A stretch of 64,000 nt of DNA from Phytophthora quininea (GCA_011947345.1 JAAVTG010000685.1:1-64000); one strand, 5' to 3'. Positions 31,527 through 43,424 are shown, numbered from the stretch's first letter. Made by a program: numbers and translations. Notes: generated by a model from the letters alone, not told the origin.

Positions 31527-33191
31527 ATGGTAGCGTTCGAGTCGCTTCCAAGCGCTTGGAGCGGTCTACCGCTTCCATCGTGGCCTGCACTGCTGTTCAT
31601 CCTCATAGCAGTATTGCTATTGAACAAGATGGCGACGTTACTGCACCGCAAGCTTCGAATCGCTCGCGGCCTGTCACTACTGCCTGGACCATCGGGTGTC
31701 TTCCTTCTGGGCAATATGCCAGCCTACATCGAAAACCGCGACCGGATCTACCACTTCTTGGAGGACTTGCTGAAGCAATACGGGGGCGCATGAAGATGCC
31801 GTGGCACCTCTTCTTCGACGGAGCCATCTACGTAAGTATCTTCTGTCATATTCCTATCCGCACTAACTCACCGTCTCTGCTGTTCGTAGATCACCGACCC
31901 CAAGGACGTGCAGCACATTTTGGCGACCAACTTCAGCAACTACGTCAAGCCGCAAGGATTTCTGGACGCCTTCAGCGAAATCTTCGAGCACTCGTTCTTT
32001 GCAGTGAACCACCACCCTCAAGCTCCCGACGGTGGCGCTGGATGGCGACTGCAGAGAAAAGTAGCCGCCAAAGTCTTCACCACCGCCAACTTCCGCGTGT
32101 TCGTCGAACAAATCTTCACCAAGCACGCTACACAAACACTCGACACTGCAGCGATCGAAGCAGCAACGCCTAAACAGAGTTTCCGCTGCGATATGCAGGA
32201 GATCAGCGCCAGATACACGCTCCACTCCATCTTCGACGTGGCGTTTGGCTTGCCGCTGAGCGAGATCTCGAACGCAGCCAAATTCGCCGAGCACATGAAC
32301 TTCGTTAATGAGCACTGCGCCCAACGACTGTTTGTCAAGCAATACTACAAGCTGCTTCGCTGGGTCATGCCGAGCGAGCGAAAACTTCGACACAGCACCA
32401 AAGAAATCCATGCGGTAGCTGACCAAGTTCTACTGAAGCGTCTTCAAGAGTCTCCAGAGGAAATCGACACCCGGTCGGATCTGCTGTCACTGTTCATCCG
32501 CAAAGCTCGAGAACTTCAAAAGGAGACTGACGCCAGTTCGTTACTGGGTCCCAAGACGCTGCGGTCGATTATCTTGACGTTTATCTTTGCCGGTCGAGAC
32601 ACCACCGCCGGGTGCATCACCTACAGCTTCTACGCCATCGCCAAACACCCAAAAGTCCAGCAACGCATCGTCCAAGAGTTGCGAGCCGGCAAGGCTAACG
32701 ACACTCCGTTGACGTTTGAAGACGTGAAGAAACTCACGTATCTCGAGGCGGTCGTCTACGAGACCGTGCGGTTGTATCCGTCGCTGCCGTTCAACGTCAA
32801 GCACGCTGTCCACGACGATTATCTTCCTGACGGCACGTTCGTTCCTGCCGGTGTCGACGTCGTCTACAGTCCGTGGTTCATGGGTCGCAACGGAGCTCTG
32901 TGGGGTGACGACCCGCTTCAATTCCGACCAGAACGGTGGCTGGAGATGACCAAGCGACCAAGTGCCTACGAATTCCCTGCGTTCCAAGCAGGGCCTCGAA
33001 TATGCTTGGGCATGAACATGGCCATCCTGGAAGCCAAACTTTTCCTCGCTGCTACGTTACGTCGGTACCAAGTTGCCATTCCAGCCGATGAAGAGCAAGA
33101 ACGAGGATACGTGCTGAAGTCCGGTCTCTTCATGGACGGAGGACTTCCTCTCGAGTTGACCCCACACCCCAAACCTGCAATGGCGTCGTAG
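31527..33191 (+). CDS. Cytochrome P450, copy 1
   Basis: A membrane-anchored heme monooxygenase of the CYP4/CYP86-like type, presumably in the ER. The N-terminal anchor is LPSWPALLFILIAVLLLNK, then the proline-rich LLPGPSG. A 58-nt intron (31832-31889) separates IY from ITDPKDV. The I-helix is FAGRDTTAG, the K-helix ExxR is in YETVRLYPS, and the heme loop is FQAGPRICLGM with its Cys ligand. About 535 residues, normal for the family. Exon 1 is one base short at a G5 run (31782-31786; six G keeps frame from KQYGG into RMKMPWHLFF), as in both other copies. Next to ARL6, so perhaps the parental copy. Substrate unknown. Confidence 0.88.
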
Positions 33192-33342
33192 TTGACCTTG
33201 TATTCCATCCTGCTTCGTCCGGTTTCACCTTACCACTAAAATTAGTGAGTGCTTTGTCGTTACGTGGGACGTGTGTTGCTTGGTTTCGAGCCCTTGCCAG
33301 ACAGACGCAATAAAGCTAACCGGCGGTCAGTAAGAAGAAAAG

Positions 33343-33972
33343 ATGGGTCTTTTCAAGCAGCTGGCGAATGCGTTGGGCATCAAGAAGACACAAGTACGTA
33401 TCCTCGTGGTGGGACTCGACAACAGCGGTAAGACGACACTCGTGAACCACCTCAAGCCCAAGAAGAGTCAGGCCCACGAAGTCGTGCCGACCATCGGCTT
33501 CCAGGTCGAGGAGTTCACAAAGTCCAATCTCAACTTCACCGTGTTCGACATGTCGGGTCAGAGTCGCTACCGCAGTCTGTGGGAGAACTACTACAGCGAC
33601 GTGCAAGCGGTCATCTACGTACTGGACTCGACCGACACGATACGTATGTGCGTGGCGAAAGACGAACTGGAGCAACTGGTCGAGCACAAGGAACTGGCGG
33701 CCAAGAAGGTACCGATCCTCTTCTTCGCCAACAAAATGGACCTGCCCAACGCCCTCACCCCCGTCGAGTGCATGCAACAACTCGAACTCGAAAGTCTCGG
33801 CAGCAAGTCCTGGCACATCACGTACGTTAGTCGACGTATTCATGTATCCGAGCTCATGATGCCTAACTTTTGCTGTAAAAACAGTGCAAGCAACGCCGTC
33901 ACTGGTCGTGGCGTCGAAGAAGGCATTGCGTGGCTCGCCGATCAGTTCGCCAAAGGAAAATCCCGAAAGTAA
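33343..33972 (+). CDS. ARL6: ARL6 (BBS3) small GTPase
   Basis: Arf-like GTPase that in other eukaryotes recruits the BBSome coat to membranes at the cilium base. MGLFKQLANALG has Gly2 and an amphipathic helix for membrane binding. The P-loop is GLDNSGKT, switch I ends VVPTIGFQVE, and switch II is FDMSGQSRYRSLWENYY, where FDMSGQ is typical of ARL6. NKMD is the guanine-specificity motif. A 63-nt intron at 33822-33884 (GTACGT..CAG) reads through in frame but interrupts HIT|ASNAVTGRGV; splicing gives 188 residues, the usual ARL6 size. Convergent with CFAP20. Oomycete zoospores are flagellate, so a role is expected. Confidence 0.93.
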   Translation: MGLFKQLANALGIKKTQVRILVVGLDNSGKTTLVNHLKPKKSQAHEVVPTIGFQVEEFTKSNLNFTVFDMSGQSRYRSLWENYYSDVQAVIYVLDSTDTIRMCVAKDELEQLVEHKELAAKKVPILFFANKMDLPNALTPVECMQQLELESLGSKSWHITYVSRRIHVSELMMPNFCCKNSASNAVTGRGVEEGIAWLADQFAKGKSRK

Positions 33973-34095
33973 AGCACCACAACTCTAGCAAGTAGCTAGA
34001 CTATGTGAGCAATGAAAACTACGTAAGCAAGCAAGAGGAGATGCAATAATATATTCAAGCAAGAGCTGGTTGTACGTAGGTCGATACGTTCCTAG

Positions 34096-34786
34096 CTACA
34101 TGGTCTGCTCTGACGTCGCTGGGGCTTTTTGTTCGCCCGACGTGTTGTTGGCCTTGGGGACAGGTAGGAACAGCTTGAACTCAGGCGGAAGCTCCTCCTC
34201 CGAGTAGAGGCGGTCGGAGAAGTAGATGCGACGGATACGGCAGTTGGCGTGGATTTGCACACGAAGCGTCTCGATGTAGTTGGTGCCGTAAGCACGTCGG
34301 GTAAAGTCCGACAAGTTGAACTGGATCTGGTTCCAACCTTCGTCGAGTCGCATGGGCATCGTGCAGATGAAAGGCTTGACACGTGTGGAGCTCTGGTAGT
34401 TGCTGGCTCGGAAACGACGTCGCACGTTCTTGTCGTCCAGCACCTGCACCTCGAACGTAAAGTACTTTTGAGGTTCTTGATGATCATGACGAGGAACGGC
34501 AGTTTGATGCCCAGCGTTTTCGCTGGTTGCGCCGGACACGTGATGAAGTTGGTGCTGACATTGGTCCCCATGATCTCCAGCACGGACGACTGGATGTCCT
34601 GGTCGGTAATGCGCTTGATATGGCCGTTGCGCACTTGTTTATCCCAGATCTGCAGAGGCTTGCTCCTGTAGTCAAAGTTCATTGTCACTATGTTAATAGA
34701 TACGTGTTTTTTTTCCTGGTTGGTGATACATACCCGATACTATAGAGGATGGAGAGGAAACCGGACTGGAACGTGTTCTTGAACAT
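34096..34786 (-). CDS. CFAP20: CFAP20 (BUG22/GTL3), axonemal protein, with one-base frameshift
   Basis: Highly conserved inner-junction protein of motile cilia and flagella. Exon 1 (34734-34786) encodes [18 protein letters not shown]; a 68-nt intron (34666-34733) follows; exon 2 continues [20 protein letters not shown] through [19 protein letters not shown]. The frame breaks at AACCTCAAAAGTAC (T4 on the plus strand, 34466-34469): five A would give [17 protein letters not shown] without interruption. Everything else is conserved, so a consensus error is likely. The C-terminus extends past the conserved core with an Asn/Ser/Glu-rich tail. Confidence 0.93.
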
Positions 34787-34951
34787 GTTTCCCTAGCTGG
34801 AAGGCAGGAGATATTCAACTGAGCGATCGGGACGGATCGCGTCTCTTCAACAACGTAGCGGTTACGTTGTATCGCAATGATTGCGTATCAACCCTTCGTA
34901 AATTGATATCGATTTGGCATCTGATTATTGGCCAGGAATTGACAAACGACA

Positions 34952-36549
34952 ATGGCAGTGAAATGCTCATCTTCGACGCCCCCGGCAGCTTCACCCACGG
35001 CGAAATCTCCTAAACGGAATCGTGCAGAAGCATCGAAGGGTCCTGACGTTCAAGATGCCGCGAAAACGAGCGAAAACGACGCAATAGAAGCTACGGAAAC
35101 AACGTCAACAAGTGACTCAAGGTCCAATTGCGGGGAATGCGGACAGGAGTTCGTGCTTGCTGCGGAGCTGGTAGCCCGTGGACGAGAGACACAGCACCGA
35201 CCATTCGTCTGCATCTTCAACAGCTGCAACAAGAGCTATTTGAAGCAGGAGCCCTTAATCCGACACATGGAGACTGTGCACAAGACAAAAGAGAGGAAAC
35301 GGTTCACGTGTGAAGTCTGTCAAGCCACTTTTGCATTTAAACATGGTTTGAAAAGACATGTAGAGCGTGCACACAAGGAGCAAGACAGTCCAATGGAAGA
35401 GATGGAAGAGCAGGAAGACGAAGCAATTGAATGCGACGGTGTGAAGTGCTGCGAATGCGGACAGCAGTTCGTGTATGCTACGGAGCTGGTGGCGCATGGA
35501 AGAGAGACACAGCATCGCCCGTTCGGCTGCAGTGTTGAGGACTGCAGGAAGAGCTACTCCAAGCAGGAACACTTGACCAGACACATGGAGACTGTGCACA
35601 ATACGCGGACGGAGGAAGGTCGCACGCCGTTCAAGTGTTTGCTGTGCCAAACAACATTTGCGTACAAACACGGACTGACACGACACATGCAGCTCTCGCA
35701 CAAGAACGAGAGCAAGCCGTTCGAGTGCTCCGTGTGTCTGTTGGCATTCAAAAGAAGACGGAGTTGCAGGCGCACACGTACGTACATACGGGAGTACCGC
35801 CATTCGAGTGCGAAGACTGCGGACTGAGGTTTCTGAAGAAGTACTTGTTGACGCGACACCAGCGATCCCACGCACAGAAGAAGGCGGATAACCAAGTCTT
35901 CGCTTGCGACTGTAGTGAGATTTTCTTCAGTCAGGCAGAGTTGGAAGACCACCAACGGACTGGTCACGGCAACGCAATCGAGGAGACGGACAAGGTAAAG
36001 ACCATTGCAAACCTTGGTGTAGTCGAATCTAAGCCAGATTATGCCGCAGTCAGAGCCGAAGCAGCAGCTGACCTTAAGGAGAAGCAAGAGGTTGCGCCGT
36101 CAAGGATAAAGTGCCGTGTCTGCAACCAAACGTTCCTACGGATGCAGTACTTACGATCGCATCTGCGGACGCACTTTGCGTCGCTCAATGAGCGCAAGCA
36201 GTTCGTGTGCCCGATGCCTGGCTGCGAGAAGTCCTACACGCGATCTTCCAATCTCATGACACACTATAATGCAGTGCACGATGAGCGCAAGTCGAAGCGG
36301 TTCGTGTGTCCTCGCGAAGGCTGCGACGCTCGGTTCGGCTACAAGACGGTGCTAAAGAACCACCTTGAGAAGGTCCACGACAATCCGGTGCCGCCCAAGC
36401 GACGAAAGCGCAACTCTGTTGGCGTTCTCGCTCGTGCACTTGGAGTGAACCAAGTGGGCGACGCTGTGAAGAGATTCGAAGGCGGTGACGCTGCAGTAGC
36501 GACACCAACAGCTCAAGGGAAGAGTCGACGTCAACAAGTGCCGACGTAG
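34952..36549 (+). CDS. C2H2 zinc-finger protein, TFIIIA-like array
   Basis: A nuclear DNA- or RNA-binding protein with about nine C2H2 fingers. Finger-like units include CGECGQEFVLAAELVARG, FVCIFNSCNKSYLKQEPLIR, FTCEVCQATFAFKHGLKRH, FKCLLCQTTFAYKHGLTRH, FECEDCGLRFLKKYLLTRH, FVCPMPGCEKSYTRSSNLMT and FVCPREGCDARFGYKTVLKN. Spacing and mixed CxxC/CxxxxC types resemble TFIIIA. A basic stretch, PPKRRKRN, may be a nuclear signal. The frame breaks once at an A4 run (35750-35753); five A would restore the finger AFKKKTELQAHTYVHTG exactly. Two finger pairs look like an internal duplication (HRPFVCIFNSC / HRPFGCSVEDC). Confidence 0.88.
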
Positions 36550-37045
36550 AGATGGAGGACGTGCAGGATGAGGTAGGACCGGTAGAACAGCCGTAGAGCA
36601 GGGTAGAGCGAGTTTTCAATGCATTGCTGCAAGCGCACCCGACTCTGGTCGCTTCAATCTTGCACTTGTTGGTTGGACGCCAGTCGACGACGATTGCCAC
36701 GTCACTTATTGACGTTGGCAAGCGTTTAACGAGCGGCCAGCCGTGACAAACCCGTGTGGCTTGCCGGCGTTTGTTGCTTTGTTGCTCTGCTCCGCCGAGT
36801 TCCGGCCACCGACACCACGACAAACACCTTGAAGGTGCAACAGGGATTCGCCAGCTCGGACGTGTTATCTGGTCTCTGTATTCACACACAACGACCACTG
36901 GAATGCAGTGCCAAACACCTTTCTTGGACGCAGAATGTTTCATGTTGCTTCATTGCGATGGCAACGCTCTATCAACAGCTTCTCTTGTCTGCTAGCTTTG
37001 CATCGCCACGACCTTGACAGACTTCCCTTATCACTAACTTACAGC
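36550..37045. other. Short intergenic region between convergent genes
   Basis: Separates the 3' ends of the zinc-finger gene and PEPCK. No coding region, hairpin or repeat is convincing. Confidence 0.5.
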
Positions 37046-38724
37046 TTACAGCTTGGGGCCGAAGACCGAGTAGTCGGTGACGTCGGCAGAGACGTACTTC
37101 TTGAAGTTCTTCTGGAACATGCCCGCCAGCTTCTTGGCGGTGGCGTCGTACGCGTCCTTGTCGCTCCAGGCCTCGCGCGGGTTCAGCACGCTCTTGGAGA
37201 TGCTGCCTAGCGCCTTGGGCACCTGGAAGCCGAAGATCGGGTCCTCCGAGAACTCCGACTTCTTGATGGAGCCGTCCAGGATGGCGTCAATGCAGGCGCG
37301 CGTGTCCTTGATGCTCATGCGCTGGCCCACGCCGTAGCCGCCGGCCGTCCAGCCCGTGTTGACGAGGTAGACGGACGTGTTGTGCTTCTGCAGCTTCTTC
37401 TGCAGCAGGTCGGCGTACTTAGTGGGGTGCAAGGGCAAGAAGGCGGCGCCAAAGCAGGCGCTGAACGTGGCCGTGGGCTCCGTGATGCCACGCTCCGTGC
37501 CGGCCACCTTGGCGGTGTAGCCCGACAGGAAGTGGTACATGGCCTGGCCGTCGCTCAGCTTAGACACGGGCGGCAGCACGCCGTAGGCGTCGCACGTGAG
37601 GAACACAATGTTGGACGGGTGCCCTCCGCTCGACGTGGGCTCGTGGTTGGGGATGTGGTAGATCGGGTACGACACGCGGCCGTTCTCGGTCTTGGATGTG
37701 TTGTAGAAGTCTGGCTCCTTCGTCTCAGGCACCACGAACGTGTTCTCAAGCAATGCGTCGCGTTTGATGGCGTTGTAGATGTCAGGCTCGTTCTCCTGGC
37801 TCAGGTTGATGGTCTTGGCGTAGCATCCGCCTTCAAAGTTGAAGATGCCGTCGTCGTCCCAGCCGTGCTCGTCGTCGCCGATCAGGTAGCGGTGCGGATC
37901 GGCAGACAGCGTGGTCTTCCCAGTGCCCGAGAGGCCGAAGAAGAGCGCCGTGTCGCCCTTCTTGCCCTTGTTGGCCGAGCAGTGCATGGCCATGATGCCG
38001 TCGAGCGGCAGCCAGTAGTTCATCATGGAGAAAATGCCCTTCTTCATCTCTCCGCCGTACCAGGTGCCGCCAATCACGGCCACGTCCTTCTCAATGTTGA
38101 AGGCCACGAACACGTCCGAGTTCAGGCCGTGCTTCTTGTAGTCCTTGTTGGTGACCTTGCAGGCGTTGACGATGGTGAAGTCCGGCTTGAAGTTTTCGAT
38201 CTCAGCTTTGCTTTCAGGGCGCAGGAACATGTTGGTCACGAAGTGGTGCTGCCACGCCAGCTCCGTGATGAAGCGCACCTTTTGCGCGAGGCCGGGTTGG
38301 CGCCGGCGTAGCCGTCGAACACGTAGACCTTGTCGGCCGAGCCGTAGTGCTTGGTGACCGTCTCGTACAGCTCCTCGAACACTTCGGGGCTCACGGGCTG
38401 GTTGATGTCGCCCCACCAAATGTTCTTGTTGGACGGCGCCTGGTCCACGATGTACTTGTCCTTGGGCGAGCGGCCCGTGAACTTGCCCGTGTCGATGGTG
38501 TACGTGCCGTTCTTGACGAACTGGCCCTCGCCGTTCGCCTCCTCGTGCTTGGCGATCTCGTCGTAGCTCAAGTTGTGGTGCACTTTGGTCTTGGCGTTGG
38601 TCACACCGAAGCGCTCGATGCCGAGGGCCGAGGCGCTGGCATTGGCGAACGAGCGCAGCGCGAAGGGCGACTGGGCGCCGAGGCGCTGCACGCGCAGACT
38701 GGCACGGAGAGCGGTCGAGAACAT
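37046..38724 (-). CDS. PCK1: Phosphoenolpyruvate carboxykinase (ATP), with one-base frameshift
   Basis: Converts oxaloacetate plus ATP to phosphoenolpyruvate, the entry step of gluconeogenesis. The N-terminus [20 protein letters not shown] is Arg/Ser/Ala-rich without acidic residues, like a mitochondrial presequence. The catalytic domain has TGRSPKDK, the P-loop [16 protein letters not shown] and the metal site [19 protein letters not shown], all typical of the ATP-dependent family; then [17 protein letters not shown] and the end VFGPKL. The only break is at CGCAAAAGGTG (T4 on plus, 38280-38283): five A would give [16 protein letters not shown]. Base composition is very GC-rich at third positions, as for a highly expressed gene, which also creates long spurious antisense frames. 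Confidence 0.95.
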
Positions 38725-39814
38725 GGCGACGGGCGGGTGAGTCTCGACGAGGCGGCGCTTGGACTTGCGGCTCAGGCGGCGAATTGGAGAGTGAAGATCG
38801 CGACTGGAAGGTCGCGTAGCTGGTGGGTGAAAAACCTCAGGTGTGATGCTGGCGTGTCATAAAAACCTTATAGAGTGCAGCCAATCAGCGACGAGATTGA
38901 AGAAAATTGAACTTGGACGTGTGACGGAGCGGCAAAGACACGCACAACTCGAGGCTGGGCTCAGCTTGACGGCAACTTGCTGGTTTGGGCAAGCACCAGG
39001 AGCTGCGAGCGCTGCAGTGCTGGACAGCAACCAGATGCAGCAGCAGCTACTGGAGTGGAAGGATCGATTCGGTTCATCCTTCGCTTGACACCCTATGGGG
39101 TGGGTATCTATATTAATAGTGTGCCAGTAGTACTGGCACACTGGCCCAGTACAGAATTGCCCTGCGCGAGCATGGTGTTCAGCGGCCGATCAAATCCGAA
39201 CTCGGCTTTGTTGTTTCGCGACAGCCACCGTCGGTACGCCAGACGAGGTGCACTTCTACCGCCTCGCCAATAGTAATCGCGCAGCGCCGTTGGATTTGAA
39301 GACCTCTCCGGTGCTCCGAGTCTGGTGCTTGGACTCGGAGGAAAGTTTGCTTGTTGTATCAATCACAAACTCTTTTTTCCTCTTCTGTAGTCATTCGAGC
39401 CTCCATGGCCAGAAGAACTTGCCTTGCCAGTCGACGCTGCGACGATAGTTGCCAGTTTTCCGAGCAAGCAAGGCCGCCGGAGCACGAGAATCCGCCGCGT
39501 GCCCCCATCGTGCTGTTAAAGATCAGCCACTCCACTGCAGAGCCATAGAGACACGAGGCGTTTTACCATCCTCGTCGGGAAGGCAATGCATTGCGGAGAC
39601 CAGCGCAGGCCACCCAAACCTTGCGCCGCAAAGATGCGATTATCAGCCGCGCGCTCCAAGCACCACGTGAAGTTTCCTCCATACAAACGTAAAGTGTTCT
39701 GCTTGGGGTATCTTGAAGTTCCAGATCGAGGAGGATAGTTCGAGACCCTCGAAAAACACACTTCAACTTCCAGTCTCGATCTTCCGACAAGGATTGCACG
39801 GGAGAAACCTCGAC
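38725..39814. other. Intergenic region between divergent PEPCK and LMF genes
   Basis: Should hold both promoters. A near-perfect 23-bp palindrome, gtgtgccagtagtactggcacac (39119-39141), lies about 400 bp from the PEPCK start. A weakly supported spliced frame can be read at 39215-39525 (VGTPDEVHFYRLANSNR, with a possible 35-nt intron), but I cannot assign it to a family. Other frames are unconvincing. Confidence 0.4.
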
Positions 39815-42120
39815 ATGTTGCGCTTCCGCAGAGACTTGTTCTTGCAATGCGTCTGCATTGTGTACGCAGTCGCATTTGCATCACTACAGCCTCAGATCCG
39901 AGGGCTCTACGGCGAGTACGTAGCGTGTCATCTCCTCGCTCTTCCTGACGTTGGCTGTGGCTCTTCAAGGCGCACCGGAAGTCTCTGCTTGCATGCTCAC
40001 TGCTGTCCGACGCTTACTCTCTGTGTGTGTCTGCACTGACGCCGTTCATAAACCAGGGACGGACTGGAGCCCGTGGACGTCTTCCTGCAGCAGACCAAGC
40101 AGAGCGGCGGGCTGCACGACGCTTCGCCTCTGCTCCGGATCGCAGCGTACCCGACGTTAGTGTGGCTGCACGAGCCGCTGCAATGGACGCCGAGCTTCTG
40201 CATGGAGGTGCTCTGCTTGGTTGGCACGACGCTTGCCGTCTTGGGTGCAGTGCAGCCAGCATTCCGCACCACTGCACCGCTAGCTCTGCTTTGGATCTGC
40301 TATTTGTCCATCGTGCAATGCGGACAGACGTTCCTGCAGTTCCAATGGGACTCGTTGTTGTTGGAGACGGGTGCTTTGTCGATACTGCTGTCGCCGTGGT
40401 GGCGCTTTGAGGAGGATACGTTCGAGACGTCGAGCGCTGCGGTCTGGACGCTGCGCTTTTTGTTCTTCAAGTTCATGCTCATGTCGGGCGCCGTCAAGAT
40501 CCAGTCGGGCTGCCCGACGTGGCTCGGCCTCTCTGCATTGGATTTCCACTATGCAACGCAACCGCTGCCTTTGCCGCTTGCTTGGTACGCGATCCAAGCA
40601 CCAGTACGTGAATTGTTGCTGTGTTGCTTAGTGTCGTGTTTTCTAACGGTGCATTGTTGTGTTGCAGCCGATCATCAATCGGTTGGCTGTTGCAGTCACT
40701 TTATTGATCGAAGGACCATGGACGTTCTTCTTGCTGGCACCTCATCCGACACTGCGGAAAATTGGCGCTGTCCAACAGATTGTCCTCCAGATCTCCATCA
40801 TGTTGACTGGGAACTACAACTTCTTCAATCTCCTGACGGTCATATTCGCGATGGCGTTAATTGACACCGACAGAAGCACAGTATATTTCAACAAGGCGGC
40901 GTGGACGTCGCGAGTGGAGTCTGCGTGGCATACATTGCAGACCCATGCTGTGTTGTCAAAAGTTTTTGCTTGGCAGCGTCTGGTTCTGCGTGTATTCTTG
41001 GCTGGAAGTGTTCGAGATGACACTGGAAGGAGAGCCATTAAGCTTTCAACAATTGCTGCTCGACACCAGAGTCCGATTTGTACCAAGCATCGACGACACG
41101 CAAGCGTGGCTGGCCCTCATCCTGCCTCGTTGTGGCTTATTTTCCCTCTGCTTAGTGGTGTGTTCTGGCTGTTGGCAAATGACTCGCTGCATTGCTGAAG
41201 GCGGCCGATCTAGGAAGTGTCAAGTGTTGCGACTTTTCTACCTGCTAACGACAACGCTGGCTAGCATTTGGGTCCTCATGGGCAGCTCCGTGACTCTGTC
41301 TGTACTGGATCAATCGTTCCAACAGGTACTCCCTTCCTCCGCCATTACTGCGTATCACACAGCAGCGAAATTCCGCGTCACAAGCGCTTACGGTTTGTTT
41401 CGAACAATGACTGGTGTCGGCGTAGTGCAATTCGAGAATGGTGAACGCGTTTCGGTCGTCGCCCGCCCGGAGATCATCTTGGAAGGCACAAAAGACGGTG
41501 GGGACACATGGGAAGCCTACAACTTTAAATTCAAACCGGGCGAGGTGGATTCTGCACCGCGTATAATTGCTCCGTTCCATCCACGACTAGACTGGCAGAT
41601 GTGGTTCGCAGCGCTGGGCGATTATCACAGTGCGCCATGGCTGGTGCATCTCGTTGCTAAATTGCTGGAAGGATCTCCTGACGTGACGGAATTACTTGAC
41701 GCAACTCGAAACCCGTTTGCAGAAGACGCTCCTGATGCCATACGAGCCCAGCTCTACTACTACGACTTTACACGGTTGAATACGTCCTGGAACCGAGAGG
41801 TCCCCACCGCCAAAATCCTGGATGATAATAACAACAAGCAGTGGTGGACGAGGACCTTAGTGCGGGAGTATGTTCCTTCGATGGAGCGTGGGAACCCGTC
41901 GCTCAAACAGTTCGTGCAGCACCACTGGCCCCGAGGAGTCGTTGCTTCGGAGACGAACCTGACGACAAATTCGGTACTTCGTGGAATGTTGGAATGGTTG
42001 ATACGTACCCCGCTTGCTCCGGCAGGTCTTGCAAGTGGAATTATCGGGGCCAAACTCGTCGGTGCAGCTACTACCCGACGGTGGCGATCTCTACAAGGGG
42101 CGAAAGTGAAAATGCAGTGA
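39815..42120 (+). CDS. Lipase maturation factor family protein
   Basis: A polytopic ER membrane protein needed in animals for folding of secreted lipases. Exon 1 (39815-39915) is MLRFRRDLFLQCVCIVYAVA with a membrane helix. Introns are 39916-40056 and 40604-40667, both GT..AG. Family hallmarks are GLEPVDVFLQQ, FQWDSLLLETG, MSGAVKIQSGCPTW, HYATQPLPLPLAWY, LTGNYNFFNLLT and HPRLDWQMWFAALG. Multiple hydrophobic segments precede the lumenal domain. The frame changes near 40964-40968 (T5, where T4 would keep frame). The ATG could lie further upstream. Role in oomycetes unproven. Confidence 0.88.
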
Positions 42121-42479
42121 TCGTAGGACAGTCTACCATTATGGCTGTAGCGTGCATCGGATTTGAGATTGTGAAGTTTCCGCGAACTGTAAACTAACGA
42201 CTTTCGCCGTTAACGCTTCAGCATCAAACAATGCGTATTAATGGCTCTCACCAATAGTTACTGTCAGCTCGTCCGAGTCCAGGACGAACAGCCGGTTTCG
42301 GACACATGGCAATACAAAAAAGATTACGGGAAGACTAATCAATGGCAGGTTCAACCTTTTTATCGACACATGCATTACAACCAAGCGCTGGGGAACAGGT
42401 AGAGTGCACTGCAGTTGTGGGCAACCATTCCCAAACTCGCTCTCCAAGCAGCAAGTACATTCTTGATTCCGCCTACTCC

Positions 42480-43104
42480 ATGCAGTTATCCTGCTTCCTT
42501 CTCGCGGTTGCGACGGTCTTGTTGACAGTAAGCAGTCCGCTCTCCTCGGCCGCAAGGGTTCAAGATACTACGCCTTTGAGGTCGACAGCTTTTACGCTTG
42601 ACCACGTGCAATCCAACCAAGCACGGCGTCTACGTCGTCTCGAAGCAACGGACACCGACACTTCCGCTACGAACCAAGAAGAAAGGACTTCGTTTTCGTC
42701 TGTCAAGAACGTGTTTACCGGTGCCGCGAATGGATTGAAAAAGTCGACTGCAGAAGCCATACAAGCTCTAGCTGCCGCCAAGAAAGCCCGAGCAGCTATC
42801 AAAAACGCCAAAGCAGAAGCCAAATTCAGGAAATGATGAATAACGACAAGTTCATCGCCAAGACATTCCAGCCAAAAGCTCGTGGATTAGCCACATTTCG
42901 AGAGGAAAATCGGACGTGAACTTCCCCGTCGACGCGAAATTCAAAAGGATCCTCGACGCGACGAAGGAGAACGAGGATTACCTTATCAAGGTGTTTGGAG
43001 CGTTGAAGGCTGCGAAGGTGGACGCGGACGACGTGCGCAAAACCCTGAACATTGCCAATAGCAAAGAGTACGCAGAGTTTTACCGCCGGTACTCGACGTA
43101 CTGA
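42480..43104 (+). pseudogene. RXLR effector A', uninterrupted copy
   Basis: Secreted host-targeting effector type. ATG 42480 gives the signal peptide MQLSCFLLAVATVLLTVSSP, cleavage likely near LSSA. RXLR is at residues 49-52 (RRLR) and dEER at 67-69 (QEER). A Lys/Ala helix follows, then a WY-like tail (FKRILDATKENEDYLIKVF ... YAEFYRRYSTY). Two one-base shifts (after AEAKFRK at 42836 and near 42905) break the frame; both are shared with copy A, so they predate the duplication or reflect a repeated consensus error. It lacks the hAT insertion and is the empty-site reference (target gttgcgac, 42507-42514). Confidence 0.82.
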
Positions 43105-43424
43105 TGCGCTAAATGCGTATTGTGTCGGAGTTTGTTCAGGTTCCTGTGTTTCGACTGTGGAAATTCTCATGTCATGGACCTCCTACAGTTTGGATGGTCG
43201 TCGTGTTCCCGTTTTCGTAGTTTCGGGTTTTTCAGTCGAGGAGAACTGATTGCCCGAAAGACAGCTGAGACTGCTACGAAAGGCAGACGTAAGCTAAAAC
43301 GTTTTATACCAGAAAACAAAATACTGTTGATTGTACACCATACTTCGGTGCACTTGAAGTTATTATCATTCCCAAAATCGCTCTCCAGGCAGCAAGCACG
43401 TCGTCGATTATGCCTACTCTGCAC

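Noticed and set aside
34466..38283. Programmed -1 ribosomal frameshifting as the main reading of the CAAAAG sites
   Set aside because: Contractions also affect C, G and T runs in unrelated elements, so a technical cause is more likely; kept only as an alternative.
37382..38311. 309-codon plus-strand ORF
   Set aside because: It is the antisense shadow of GC-rich PEPCK codons; composition is Val/Leu/Arg-biased and no family is recognisable.
39215..39525. Possible two-exon gene upstream of LMF
   Set aside because: The open frame and candidate intron are short, there is no recognisable domain and no clear start.
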